Positions 1-9,956 are shown, counted from the stretch's first letter. The stretch is 64,000 bases of DNA from Muribaculaceae bacterium (GCA_023666425.1 JAMPCA010000001.1:758680-822679), one strand, 5' to 3'. The notes: a model not told the origin generated them from the sequence alone. Translations and numbers: made by a program.

Positions 1-3000
1 CCAAAAACGGGAATATACCGTATCTCCGTCCACCTCCTGCGACAGCTGCTTAAAATACTGCCTGTAGCTTCCGTTGTTCAGGTTACTCTGGGAAGCAAAG
101 GTCACGGTCGTACCGTTCGATTTCACATCGGTATAGGACTTCACGTAGGTACCGTCGCTTTGCCTGTTATAGTAAGCGCGGCGCTGTCCCGCCATCGTCC
201 GGAGCCATGAGGTATAATTATTATATAAGTAGCTGTGCCCGGTATAGTAGGCATCCGAACCGTAAACCGTATCGTGGCTGAAAATGACTGACTTTCCCTG
301 TGCGATGTAATCCTTAAGCCCCTCCGCAAATACCTGATTTTCTGTGAACTGGCAGCTGTCAATAAAACCAAACACCAGCATATCATAATTTGATAAAAAC
401 GCTTCCCAGTTGGCCAGTTTCACCTCGTAGGACTCATTCGTATCAAACAGTTTGCGCCAGTCGCTGTTGTACAGGAACTGGATAGTCACATCAAACTCAT
501 TCACCGGATCCAGATAGGTTCTAAACTTTTTCGCCGTCGCATTGTCCATGGTACTGGTAGTCTCCGGCGCTCCATCTTTATCGTACGCTATGCGTCTCGT
601 GTCAAAGGCCGAATAACTCTCCCCGTTCTTTACAACAATACGCTCTTTTGTAAAGGAGGTTCCCGTCTTGTCTGTCCTCATATCCTTCGACAGATTCATC
701 TGCAGGACTAGGATGCCATCCTTCTCGCTGTTGTAGACCGCCGTGTAGTCAATGGCGCTCGAGCGCAGGTAGTTGTTTGTGCGCGACTGCACCTCAAGCT
801 TCCACGGTATGATTCCCTGCTGGGAAGAAGGAATCACGCGCGTCGCATAATATTCCGTATTTGCCTGCAGCGCAAAGCTGGCCGACGGATTCTTGGGATT
901 CGTCGTTCCCAGCAGATTACGGTTCGCATCGTAAATATTCATCCCGAGAGCCGGCTCTGAGGTGTCAACCGTGTGCGGGCTTTCCGGCTCCGCATCGTTC
1001 ATATTATAGACCTCATTGAGCTGTTTCAGAGAACCCGAGTACACACCGTCGCCGTCCAGATCCAGATTCAGGTAGACATTGTAGGTGTCCGCCGCATTTC
1101 CATAGATATAGAAGTGGTACTCAAGTACCGCCGTATTATCGCTCTCCTTTGCATGGTAAACCTCGTGATCGATGACGCCTCTCGCCATTCCTCCGCCATA
1201 ATTCTTATCTACCTCCGAGTAGGTGTACTCGATCGGATAGCCCTCTTCATAGAACTCGAGACGGCAGATATTCTGGGAAATCAGCGACTTCATTTTTGCG
1301 CTCTCGATTCGGTCATGCACAAACAGATTTTCATGCCCGGTGCCACTGTAGGTCAAAAGATCGTAAATTTTTGAGTCGCGGTCCACCTTCGACGTATCCA
1401 CCTGACTGCCCGCATAGAGCCCCTCGTCCACTACAATCGGCTTGCCTGCCCGCAGGAAATCCTCACACTCCAAAAGCTTCTTTAGCGTAATATCGTTGCC
1501 TGCATAGCGCATATCCAGATTCGTGGACAGCCTAATTCCCTCAATCTGTCTATTCGGATTGTCTGTCAGCGTTCCACCGATCGACGTATAAACCAGATTT
1601 CCAAGATCCACGCCATAGGAATATTTATTGTAGCCATTCTTTCCGTTCGACGCATCCTGCTTGGCGCCAAAAATGATCATATCGTACTTCGCAATCAGAT
1701 CGTCCGAGCTCTCGGTCGTCAGGCGCACAAGATTTCCCGTATCATCCAGCTCCCCATAGTCGTAGCGCCCCGTGCTTCCGATAAACTCCCACGTCGGCAT
1801 CGTCGTGACCTCAATCAGACTGGAATCCTCCAGCCAGCTGTTATTCTTGCTGGACTTGGGGTGATACCATGGGAACAGAGCCTGGTAATAGTCCTTCCAG
1901 CCATCCGAGCCGTAAATATACTGGTCGCAGGGCTGCACCTCTAAAATTCTAAGCTTCGGCGTATAGGAGGGCTGCTCCAGAATAAATTCAATCGCATCAA
2001 GGAAGGACATATTGCTCCCGTCCCTGTCCACGAAAGCGTCAGCGGTGGAATTGTTCGTCCAAAGACCGTCTTTATCCATACCGCTCTCTGTGATATTGCC
2101 TCCGGTCAAAAGCTGCTGGAGTGTCGCCTGATCGCCCTGATAGGTAAAAATCTTGTCAAATACATCGTTTCCGCCGCCGCCAATATTGTAATAGCGGACG
2201 TCATCAATCAGGCAGGCGCCTGTCTCCGGGTGAAACAGGAAAGGCGTCGTGGTATTCGTGTAGGTCGAGCCCTTATAAGTCCACGGGTCACAGGACTCCG
2301 AGATTCCCCAGAAACGCGAGGTAGGATAAGCGCCCTCCTTTCCTCCCTTCGTGTACTCCACCTTTGTCGTACCGTCCGCACCGGTATAGGGCTGCAGATA
2401 AGCGCCGAAATAATTCCAGAAGGCCTGCGGCTTATACATCAGCACCATATACAAAAGCTTGTGGCAATTGTACTCCTTCCGGTCATTATTGCCCGCAAAC
2501 ATATTCGCCTTGTCGAGCATCAGCGCCGCCGGCTTGTCGGACGCCATTCTTTTTGTAATCTGTATGACCTCATTGTAGGTCAGGTCATTCCCCGGATCCC
2601 AGAACGAGGGACCGTTCTTGGGAATTTTAAAGGTCTTGTTTCCGTTGCTGTCCTCTGTATAGTCCGTCGTATCGCCGTTATTATTCAGCTGGTAATAGAT
2701 ATTCGCAATTCCAGTATAGTTTCCCGAGCCCGGATGAATGTAGATCAAATCCGCATCATCAATCAGATTCAGATTCGATTCCAGCTCCGACGGCGTCATG
2801 GTAATGACCTGCGACTGGAAGCTCGTAGACTTTGCCCCATTAAAGGTTCTCTGTATGAACTCGTCCTTGTGCTTATACTCGATATAGCTGTAGGCAAAGA
2901 GATCCCCATTGGGCTTGCGCACAAAATTGCCGTCCTCCGAGGCTATCCAGCGGTATTCGCCCGCTCCCTCGCCCACATAGCTGTAGTTCTCTCCGCTCTT

Positions 3001-3537
3001 ACTAAAGCCGCCGCCTTCCTCCTGCACATAGTAGCCCTTCTGGCTGTAATCGTTGCTATATTCTGTCCGCCACTGTCCGTAATTTGTCCACTTGTCGGTA
3101 TAATTCAGATCATCCCTGGTCTTAAACCGGTCATCCCATGTGTTGATTGTGAGGACAGAATTCACCGGAATCTGGTCGTAAAAGGCATACTGCTTCTTAT
3201 CCGAGATATCATAGACACTGCCCAGGGCAGACTGAAAATCTCCTTTTGCCGCCTCGGTATATTTTGCCAGCTCCATATCCACCGGCTCACAGCCCGGAAT
3301 AAAATACCCAAACTGCGCTTCCTCATGGCTGGGAACAATCTCTAAGACCGTAAAGGGATTGCCCTCTGTGCCAAGCTCTGCGTTTTTGTCCGTCTTAGGC
3401 TTTAACTCCGAAGGTTTTGTCGTCCCGATATTCAGTGCCGTACCCAGCGCTTCAAAGGCTCCGCTCTGATACAGAAGCCCTCCCAGCAGACAAATACACA
3501 GTACAATTGATATAATTTTAATATTCCTGCGCTTCAT
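1..3537 (-). CDS. Giant secreted DUF5057-like protein, C-terminus cut by window edge
   Basis: Reading the minus strand from ATG at 3537 gives an uninterrupted frame to base 1, at least 1179 residues with no stop. The N-terminus has a basic start and one hydrophobic segment (residues about 5-27), a signal peptide or anchor. A strand motif TVLEIVPS at about residue 61 recurs as RILEVQP at about 528. Each is followed later by a YDMIIFG / YDMLVFGF segment (about 614 and 1049) and then a helix and strand such as AQGKSVIFSHD. This suggests repeated alpha/beta amidotransferase-like domains. DLDGDGVYSG at about 825 resembles a calcium loop. The content resembles the large DUF5057 family of Clostridia, assigned from memory. 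It is the last gene after the minor pilins, 37 bp below the 731-residue pilin, so it is probably exported with or attached to the pilus. Function unknown. Confidence 0.8.
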   Translation of the reverse strand, partial: MKRRNIKIISIVLCICLLGGLLYQSGAFEALGTALNIGTTKPSELKPKTDKNAELGTEGNPFTVLEIVPSHEEAQFGYFIPGCEPVDMELAKYTEAAKGDFQSALGSVYDISDKKQYAFYDQIPVNSVLTINTWDDRFKTRDDLNYTDKWTNYGQWRTEYSNDYSQKGYYVQEEGGGFSKSGENYSYVGEGAGEYRWIASEDGNFVRKPNGDLFAYSYIEYKHKDEFIQRTFNGAKSTSFQSQVITMTPSELESNLNLIDDADLIYIHPGSGNYTGIANIYYQLNNNGDTTDYTEDSNGNKTFKIPKNGPSFWDPGNDLTYNEVIQITKRMASDKPAALMLDKANMFAGNNDRKEYNCHKLLYMVLMYKPQAFWNYFGAYLQPYTGADGTTKVEYTKGGKEGAYPTSRFWGISESCDPWTYKGSTYTNTTTPFLFHPETGACLIDDVRYYNIGGGGNDVFDKIFTYQGDQATLQQLLTGGNITESGMDKDGLWTNNSTADAFVDRDGSNMSFLDAIEFILEQPSYTPKLRILEVQPCDQYIYGSDGWKDYYQALFPWYHPKSSKNNSWLEDSSLIEVTTMPTWEFIGSTGRYDYGELDDTGNLVRLTTESSDDLIAKYDMIIFGAKQDASNGKNGYNKYSYGVDLGNLVYTSIGGTLTDNPNRQIEGIRLSTNLDMRYAGNDITLKKLLECEDFLRAGKPIVVDEGLYAGSQVDTSKVDRDSKIYDLLTYSGTGHENLFVHDRIESAKMKSLISQNICRLEFYEEGYPIEYTYSEVDKNYGGGMARGVIDHEVYHAKESDNTAVLEYHFYIYGNAADTYNVYLNLDLDGDGVYSGSLKQLNEVYNMNDAEPESPHTVDTSEPALGMNIYDANRNLLGTTNPKNPSASFALQANTEYYATRVIPSSQQGIIPWKLEVQSRTNNYLRSSAIDYTAVYNSEKDGILVLQMNLSKDMRTDKTGTSFTKERIVVKNGESYSAFDTRRIAYDKDGAPETTSTMDNATAKKFRTYLDPVNEFDVTIQFLYNSDWRKLFDTNESYEVKLANWEAFLSNYDMLVFGFIDSCQFTENQVFAEGLKDYIAQGKSVIFSHDTVYGSDAYYTGHSYLYNNYTSWLRTMAGQRRAYYNRQSDGTYVKSYTDVKSNGTTVTFASQSNLNNGSYRQYFKQLSQEVDGDTVYSRFW

Positions 3538-3574
3538 TCCTCACACCTCTTCCTGCTTCCTGGATAAATCTTTC

Positions 3575-5752
3575 CTAATCCGGCATCCAGCCCCGCCATG
3601 TAGAATTGTAAGTATAGCCCTTCCCATCGTACACAACATGATACTTACTGTTTTTGGTTCCATAGACAATCTGCTTACCGCTCACGGTAAAGAGCACGGC
3701 TGTCTCGCTGCCCGACGGCGTAGAAAGCTGGCTGCTGTAACCCGTCAGATCCGTCGCTCTCGGAAGGAACAGGTTCGTCCGGTTTCCATTTCCATCTACG
3801 AACACGTTCGCCTCCCCCGGCACAAAGGTCAGGTCGCAGGAAATTCCATCCAGCACGTTCCCTTCCGCCGTGCGCACGCCAAAGTGGAAGGTCTTGGACT
3901 GTGTCTGTCCCGAGGCCACCGTTACAGAGGCCTCCTCCCCGCTGATTGCAAGGTATATACTGGAGCGGCTGCCCGCATCGCCATCCGCCAGACAGAGCGT
4001 CCCTCCATCCAGATTTTCTATGACAAAGGACATGGTATCCGTCTCTCCCCTCGTCACCGGAAAACGCGTCTGGCTTCCGGTCACACCGGCAAGCCTTAAT
4101 CTTACCGGCTCAAAAGAAAGGATCACACCGGGCCCAGGCTGGCTTTTTCCGGTCGTATCCGTGTAGAAGGTAGTCAGATTGACCGATACCTTCTTACTAT
4201 AATCCTGCACCCCGAGCTTTAGCTCATAACCATCTGTCTTCTCCAAAATCCGCACATCGGAATTGTCAGATGTAATGCTCCAGTCTGCCGCCTCCATGGG
4301 AACCCAGCTTCCGCCGCCCTTGTACATGACCTGAAGCTCCAGTTTTTTAGAACCCCCCCGGTTCGCGCGGGTCTGGGTAGACCCCATGGCGTCGTAAACA
4401 ATATTATCCGTCGTATCCATAAGACGCACAGCCGTGATTTCCGCGCCCTCCTCCACAATCGAGGGCGTAAAGACAATATTGTCCACCTGCGCGGTCTGTA
4501 CTTTTCCGTTCAGAGTATAGCCCACCACAAGCGTATATGACTTATTCACATAATCGGCCGGACGGCGCACCTTCACCTTCCAGCGCAGACTTGTAGACCC
4601 GCTCTCCTCCGGAATTTTCTCAAAGGTTGCCGTGACAGTACTTCCCGCCGCCACAAAAGGCATCCCCGCCATATCCACATCTTTTTCCAGATTGTTTCCG
4701 TTGGCCGCAAAAACAGCCTCATAGATCTTGTGATTGTCCTCAGACTGGGGCTGCGGCTGGGTCAGCGTCGCACCGCCGTCAAAGGACTTGATATGTACGG
4801 TCGCGGTAGCAGAGATATACTTTGTGGTATCTCCCATCGCCGCATTGATACTGCTTAAGGACGTAGCCTCCACCGTTATGTCTCCGGTCACATTATCTCC
4901 CACCTTAATGAGCCCGGAATTGCGGCCGATGGACGCATCCACCCCCGCAGGCGACTTGACATTCCAGATAACCTGCACGCCGTTCTTCGTCTGGCCGTCT
5001 ACCGTGGCGGAGACACTGAACGGATTCGGCATGGATGTCCCCTGCCAGACATAAACATCCGCGGGCGTGATGGAAATTGCCGTAATCGACTGCTGGCGGT
5101 CTGCCTCCGCATCCGTCTTGAAATAATCATCCGCACTGCCGTCCGCTTTTTTTACCACTTCATTGCGGAGAAGAAAGGTATTGCCCGTGGTATAACTCTT
5201 ATCCATATTCTCAAAATCTACCTGAATATCCACGGCATTTTTGTCGATTAAATTGGTCAGATCTACGTTAAAATCCTTGATGAACTCTGAAAGTATCTCC
5301 GGATTCACCTTATCTGCGGTCAGCGAGGATGTGCCGGAAGCGTCAAGGCTATAGGTTCTGTGACAGTAAAGAAGCTGGCTTCCCTCCTGATAGATATGGA
5401 CAATGTCATACTGTCCCTGCACATAGCTTCCTCCGCCAATCTCCTTACGGTTATAGACAAAGAGATCCTTTCCCGTGAGCGTCGAGGGAGTTCCGCCTCC
5501 CCCGGGAAGTCCTCCCGCCGGGTCTGTCACGCTGCAGCCATGGCTCGCATTCACGATCAGCGACTGGAGCCGGGTCATCGTAAGCTGCGCCTCATTCTGC
5601 AGACTTGACTCCCTGCTTCCACGGTTGTAAATACCCACCGCACGGACGACAAACCCCATGCCAATGGCGAGGACAACCGCAAGGATCGTAATGGACACCA
5701 GAAGCTCCACCAGCGTAAATCCCATATGTTTTCTTTGTCTGTTTTCCCTCAT
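3575..5752 (-). CDS. Large prepilin-like protein with Ig-like region (PulJ/GspJ-type N-terminus)
   Basis: The N-terminus MRENRQRKHMG followed by FTLVELLVSITILAVV is a class III prepilin leader with the Gly/Phe cleavage site and Glu at +5, so it should be cut by the prepilin peptidase encoded in the same locus. The start at 5752 is preferred because GGGAG lies 8 nt upstream; an in-frame ATG also exists at 5770. At about 725 residues it is three to four times the size of an ordinary minor pilin. After a pilin-like domain (to about 200) comes an Ig-like stretch near 240-320 (AISITPADVYVWQG...), then further beta-rich, Thr/Gly-rich sequence to the end. It sits between a GspH-like pilin (13-30 bp gap) and the giant protein. 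Likely a pilus minor subunit carrying an exposed domain; ligand unknown. Confidence 0.85.
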   Translation of the reverse strand: MRENRQRKHMGFTLVELLVSITILAVVLAIGMGFVVRAVGIYNRGSRESSLQNEAQLTMTRLQSLIVNASHGCSVTDPAGGLPGGGGTPSTLTGKDLFVYNRKEIGGGSYVQGQYDIVHIYQEGSQLLYCHRTYSLDASGTSSLTADKVNPEILSEFIKDFNVDLTNLIDKNAVDIQVDFENMDKSYTTGNTFLLRNEVVKKADGSADDYFKTDAEADRQQSITAISITPADVYVWQGTSMPNPFSVSATVDGQTKNGVQVIWNVKSPAGVDASIGRNSGLIKVGDNVTGDITVEATSLSSINAAMGDTTKYISATATVHIKSFDGGATLTQPQPQSEDNHKIYEAVFAANGNNLEKDVDMAGMPFVAAGSTVTATFEKIPEESGSTSLRWKVKVRRPADYVNKSYTLVVGYTLNGKVQTAQVDNIVFTPSIVEEGAEITAVRLMDTTDNIVYDAMGSTQTRANRGGSKKLELQVMYKGGGSWVPMEAADWSITSDNSDVRILEKTDGYELKLGVQDYSKKVSVNLTTFYTDTTGKSQPGPGVILSFEPVRLRLAGVTGSQTRFPVTRGETDTMSFVIENLDGGTLCLADGDAGSRSSIYLAISGEEASVTVASGQTQSKTFHFGVRTAEGNVLDGISCDLTFVPGEANVFVDGNGNRTNLFLPRATDLTGYSSQLSTPSGSETAVLFTVSGKQIVYGTKNSKYHVVYDGKGYTYNSTWRGWMPD

Positions 5753-5782
5753 TCCTATCACTCCCACCATAAACAGCCAGAC

Positions 5783-6343
5783 CTACAGCTTTTGTTTATC
5801 ATGCTTTCCGGTCTCCGGGTATAGTGTCAGCTCATATGTCGATTTCCCGTTGGAGACCGTAATCTTTGTACAGTATTCATTGCCGGACGCATAATTATAA
5901 ACCGCGCTTCTGGAGCCGTCGTCATAGGTGCCGACGGTAACAGAACTGATCCGGTAGGTGAATGCTCCGCTTCCCCTGTTATAGCTTATGATCAGCGGCG
6001 TCGTCTTCACGTCATAGTCCGTTCCCGTTGTCGAGCCGGATGGCTTTGACTCAAATGTGACATCAAAATGGTCGCCCAGCACCACATCCTTACTGTAGGA
6101 TGTGGAAATGACATAGCCGTTCGTGCTGTCATATTTCAGCTCCATCCATGCGTTGGCCTTTGCGAGCGCCTGCGCCCTTGTCTCGGAGAGAGCCGTGCTG
6201 ATCTCGTCCGCCGCCTTGCGGCAATACCAGTCCGACTGGGAGAGCACAATGTTGACAACCCCCGTTGTCAGAAGCGCCATGATTGCAATCACAACGACCA
6301 GTTCAATTAGTGAAAAGCCTGCATTCTTTTTCAAATCCATCAC
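5783..6343 (-). CDS. Minor prepilin, GspH/PilE-like
   Basis: About 186 residues. The leader ends in NAG followed by FSLIELVVVIAIMALL, the prepilin cleavage and transmembrane motif with Glu at +5. The following helix (ADEISTALSETRAQALAKAN) is typical of GspH-type minor pseudopilins. GTG at 6343 is immediately followed by an ATG at 6340; either may be used. The gene starts 3 bp after the stop of the 800-residue pilin-like gene upstream, so the two are translationally coupled in one operon. Expected role: priming or tip subunit of the type IV pilus, inserted in the membrane until assembly. Confidence 0.88.
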   Translation of the reverse strand: MMDLKKNAGFSLIELVVVIAIMALLTTGVVNIVLSQSDWYCRKAADEISTALSETRAQALAKANAWMELKYDSTNGYVISTSYSKDVVLGDHFDVTFESKPSGSTTGTDYDVKTTPLIISYNRGSGAFTYRISSVTVGTYDDGSRSAVYNYASGNEYCTKITVSNGKSTYELTLYPETGKHDKQKL

Positions 6344-6346
6344 CGC

Positions 6347-8770
6347 CTATTGCTTCGTCCAGTTACTGTATGTCACATAATCAGAATAGTTGATCTGTCC
6401 ATAGGTATTCTGTCCGGTTCCTGTCGTGTCAATCAGATAACTCTGCCCGTTGATCAGATAATCCACCGCACAGACGCCGTCCGCGTTTGGAATCCGAAGC
6501 GCCTGCTGAACCATGTTGCTGTCCGCAGAAACATTTAACGCTTTACTCGAAAATGTCACTTTCCCGCCCGCGATGATGAGTCCCTGAAAATTACAGTCAA
6601 CGGTCACATCACCGGAGGCAATCAAAAGATGCACGGGAAGCGTTTCTGTGCCCACCGTCTCGTAGGCATCCGCCCCGGTTCCCGTTAAGGTGTAATTCCC
6701 ATTGACTACCAGCGCACACATCTGTGACTCCGGCGCAATTCCTGCCGTACCGGTGCTGAATACCTTTTTTGAACCCGGCGCAATATTTTTTTTCACGCCC
6801 TCCGTACCGGTAAATCCTGCCATCGGGTAGATTAAATTATCATAAAGCTCCGACTGCCGCTGGGTCGCATCCAGCTGGGAGTAATCCGACACCAGATAGT
6901 GGCTTAACGCCGCAAAGGTATTCTGATAGCCCTTTGCCTGCGAAGCAAGCGTCTGTGCCGGAAGTGAATTCAGCCTTGTGCACTGGCCGCTGACGATTTT
7001 TGTCTTCGTCTGCTGTGTATTCTCCGGCACTAAGATACTTCCATTGTAATAAAAACGGAAATCCGCAATCGGATCCTGCGTGTCCGCATTCATCTCGGTA
7101 TACAGCTCGGAGGGGTAGACAATATTCGTCCTGTAGTGATCCTCGTCCACCCGCACCTGCATGGACTTTAGGTTCTTCTCATTGGCAAACTCGCTGTCCG
7201 CATACTTCATCGCATCCTGCTCGCTTGCAAAAATCAGGAAAAAATATACCATATTCATAGTGCCGTTCTGCGTCGCGACCTGGTACACTGCCCGCCTTAT
7301 ACCCGTCACATGATACTTCGTACTCAGCTCTGTCGGAACCGAGGGCTGCGCATTCGCACTGCTCCGCAGATAATCCAGCTCCTGAATATCCGTCGTGGAA
7401 CCATAGCCCAGCAAATCCCTCATCTCCTCCTGAAGCGCATTGTAACTGTCCGCACTCATAGGATTCATGCCGCCGTGCATACAGTAGGGTGCAATCAATC
7501 CTGCCGGCACAAGGTACGCCCGCTGGCTCGCCTTCAGCGCGATGGACTCTCCCATCCGCACATCCGAATTACTCACGTCCTCCGCACCTGCCGCCACATA
7601 GGCATTTCCGGCGATGATCATATCTTCCAGGTTACTCATATCCAGCGTGGCGTTGCGCCCGTTAATCAGAATCGCACTGGAATAGTTCGCCGGATGATCC
7701 ATGAGATCCTGCATCATAAGCGAATTCATCATAAAAGCATCCGCATTGCCCGCTGTAAGAGCATTTCCATAAGCATAGAGACGCCCTCCCAGATTCACCT
7801 TCACCTCGCCGGTGCCGAGGGAATTGGAGATCACCAGATCATCGTTCAGATAGATACTTCCGTTGACCGAAACCTCCCTCGCCGAATCCACATAAATCTC
7901 GTGCGCCCATGTACTATAGCCCACATTGACATTCACCTTTGCCCCGTTTCTCGCATAGAGCTGTCCCGAGGTCACAAGCTTTCCACCGCCGTTTACCGCT
8001 GTCGGGGAGAACTCCACCTCGCCCACAGAGAAATCCGTCCCGTTGTTGCCAAGATAAGCGTTGCCCGTCACATGAATGCTGCCGCCTCTCACAACCGTCT
8101 GGTCGTTTGCCACCATCACATAAGTGCTCAGCTCCTGCACTTCCGTTTTCTTCTGGGTGAAATCAATCTTCGGGCAGGAAAGCACAATATCCGTCCGAAT
8201 CTCCGTCATATATTCCCGGTCGTCCACATACCGCACCAGAAGATTCTTGATTGTGTAAGTGCCTGCATCTACATCCTGATTCAGGGAAAAATTACCGTCT
8301 GCGGAGGAAATCATCGGAATGTCCACAGAACTGGCATTCTTCGCCCCGCTCTTCACCGCGGGGGACACAAGAGAATCCAGCTTTGCAATGTCATACTTCT
8401 GGGAATACAGTCCGGCAGAAGGATCCTGAATGCGTTTTAGAAGCTCCTCCTGGAACTTGAGCAGATAGTTCGTTTTGCGCTGGTTCTCGTTGGAATTACT
8501 GTAATTTTCCAGCGTCCATGTATAGGCGGCTCCTGCGGCGTCCGCCACATACTGCTGGAGCCCGACCCGGATATCGTCCATCACACTCTCCGCATCGTAA
8601 AAGTTCTTCTGGGAACCCATGTAGGTCTGCTTCATTCGAAAAGTCGCAAGGGAGACCGACAACAGCACAGCTGCCAGAATCCCGACAATCGCCATAATGG
8701 TAATGACCAGCGCGAGGGAAGATCCCCGGTTATTCGATTTTCGTTCCTTCCATCGTTGTGAGAAGCTCAT
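6347..8770 (-). CDS. Very large PilX-like exported protein with repetitive beta-rich body
   Basis: About 807 residues. The N-terminus has NNRG followed by a Ser-rich hydrophobic helix (SSLALVITIMAIVGILAAVL), like PilX-type minor pilins that lack the canonical Phe/Glu signature. A helix with YDAESVMDDIR follows. From about residue 220 to 420 the sequence is Gly/Asn/Val-rich and cyclic (GGSIHVTGNAYLG, GGKLVTSGQLYARNG, VSVNGSIYLNDDLV), suggesting a solenoid or bactofilin-like beta-helix. A similar TVDCNFQGLIIAGGKVTF block lies near the C-terminus. The coding frame overlaps the end of the upstream prepilin gene; ATG codons at 8794 and 8770 are both possible and neither has an ideal ribosome site. 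Position among minor pilins suggests a tip or core-complex subunit. Function inferred. Confidence 0.8.
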   Translation of the reverse strand: MSFSQRWKERKSNNRGSSLALVITIMAIVGILAAVLLSVSLATFRMKQTYMGSQKNFYDAESVMDDIRVGLQQYVADAAGAAYTWTLENYSNSNENQRKTNYLLKFQEELLKRIQDPSAGLYSQKYDIAKLDSLVSPAVKSGAKNASSVDIPMISSADGNFSLNQDVDAGTYTIKNLLVRYVDDREYMTEIRTDIVLSCPKIDFTQKKTEVQELSTYVMVANDQTVVRGGSIHVTGNAYLGNNGTDFSVGEVEFSPTAVNGGGKLVTSGQLYARNGAKVNVNVGYSTWAHEIYVDSAREVSVNGSIYLNDDLVISNSLGTGEVKVNLGGRLYAYGNALTAGNADAFMMNSLMMQDLMDHPANYSSAILINGRNATLDMSNLEDMIIAGNAYVAAGAEDVSNSDVRMGESIALKASQRAYLVPAGLIAPYCMHGGMNPMSADSYNALQEEMRDLLGYGSTTDIQELDYLRSSANAQPSVPTELSTKYHVTGIRRAVYQVATQNGTMNMVYFFLIFASEQDAMKYADSEFANEKNLKSMQVRVDEDHYRTNIVYPSELYTEMNADTQDPIADFRFYYNGSILVPENTQQTKTKIVSGQCTRLNSLPAQTLASQAKGYQNTFAALSHYLVSDYSQLDATQRQSELYDNLIYPMAGFTGTEGVKKNIAPGSKKVFSTGTAGIAPESQMCALVVNGNYTLTGTGADAYETVGTETLPVHLLIASGDVTVDCNFQGLIIAGGKVTFSSKALNVSADSNMVQQALRIPNADGVCAVDYLINGQSYLIDTTGTGQNTYGQINYSDYVTYSNWTKQ

Positions 8771-9935
8771 ATCCTCCACCAGCTTTCTGTTCATAAATCT
8801 CTATGGTTGCCTTGTAAATCCTGACGTCGTAATCCACCCGTGCCAGCCCTCCTGAGCCTGCCTCCGATATGTCTAAAACCTCCGAAAGCCGGTATCCCGC
8901 CAGGTAACTCACGCCATTATAAGTGAGCTGAAGCTCATTGTTCGTATAATTATTATCTGTATACGCGAGGTTGGTCGCCACTTTCGTCACATAGACCTTA
9001 TTCCCGTCCGCATCCACCTCTGCCAGATTCCTCGGAGCCTCTTTAATATCCAGACCCACACTGTAACGGCTCTCCTGCACTGCCGACGGATTCGACGCCT
9101 GCCGAATCACATAGACGCCAACCGGATAATTGCTCAGAGTATTGTCCACGGTGATCGTCTCCGTCGGACTCGTTCTCCCGCTGTTGTTGTACATTGGATA
9201 AAAGCAGATGAACAGGTTTTTTAGCTCGTTTGTAAGCTCTGTCCCATTGTTATAAATCTCCTGCTGATCCATGGAGAGAAAACTTACAGAATTATATGTA
9301 TATGTAACGCTGGCCTTGACAATGCTCACGCCGCTGACGGCGCCGTGGGAAATACTCAGGTCAATCCTTCTCTCCAGACCGTCTAAAATATCCTGCTTTG
9401 CAGTTCCCGGCATCTGCAGCGCCAGCTCATCCGCCGCCTTTGACGCGTCGTCCGCCTGCAGAATCAAAAAGGCATTGTCCGGCTTTGAGAGACTCGACAG
9501 CTGTGACCAGCCCGCACTGTTGTAATCCGTAGCGGCAGGCGACACCACTCCGACGGGAGGCGTCTGGGTCGTATAATCCTGGGGATCGAGCGTCACTTTC
9601 ACGCGAAAACTGATCCCATTCACCGTCCGGTCTACCTCTCCCCACTGGGTATAGATTGCATTCCCCTCACTGTCAAGCTTTCCGGTATTGGTCTGCCCGC
9701 TGTTCACCGCGTCCGCCATAAAATCCGCCACCGTATTGGCCTTTAGCTCCTCAAATACGTTCTGCCCCGCCGTGGTGGCCTCCATCGCCCTCTTGGCCTT
9801 GGTGTTGGTTCGCGTCGCCGTCACAAAGCTGTGCATAAGCGGAATGAATATCGCCGCCAGAATCGTGATTGCCGCCAGAAGCTCAATCAGTGAAAAACCG
9901 CCGTTATTTATTTTTTTGGAACGCTCCTTTTTCAT
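8730..9935 (-). CDS. Minor prepilin, PilV/GspI-like, enlarged
   Basis: 401 residues. The leader MKKERSKKINNGG precedes FSLIELLAAITILAAIFI, a clear prepilin site with Glu at +5. The helix that follows (KRAMEATTAGQNVFEEL) matches PilV/GspI-type minor pilins. The remaining 320 residues are soluble and beta-rich, longer than the 120-200 residues usual for the family. A GGGAG ribosome site is 6 nt before ATG 9935. The last 41-65 bp overlap the start of the next pilin gene, showing tight operon packing. It probably belongs to the minor-pilin complex that initiates fibre assembly. Confidence 0.88.
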   Translation of the reverse strand: MKKERSKKINNGGFSLIELLAAITILAAIFIPLMHSFVTATRTNTKAKRAMEATTAGQNVFEELKANTVADFMADAVNSGQTNTGKLDSEGNAIYTQWGEVDRTVNGISFRVKVTLDPQDYTTQTPPVGVVSPAATDYNSAGWSQLSSLSKPDNAFLILQADDASKAADELALQMPGTAKQDILDGLERRIDLSISHGAVSGVSIVKASVTYTYNSVSFLSMDQQEIYNNGTELTNELKNLFICFYPMYNNSGRTSPTETITVDNTLSNYPVGVYVIRQASNPSAVQESRYSVGLDIKEAPRNLAEVDADGNKVYVTKVATNLAYTDNNYTNNELQLTYNGVSYLAGYRLSEVLDISEAGSGGLARVDYDVRIYKATIEIYEQKAGGGYELLTTMEGTKIE

Positions 9936-9956
9936 AGCCCGCTCCCTTCCGCACAG

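Noticed and set aside
2230..3345. Long plus-strand open frame of 371 codons
   Set aside because: It is the opposite strand of the giant exported protein, whose minus-strand translation is clearly protein-like; the plus frame is Arg/Ile-rich without family features.
7310..8440. Plus-strand open frame of 376 codons
   Set aside because: Antisense shadow of the PilX-like gene; composition rich in His, Arg and Ile with no motif.
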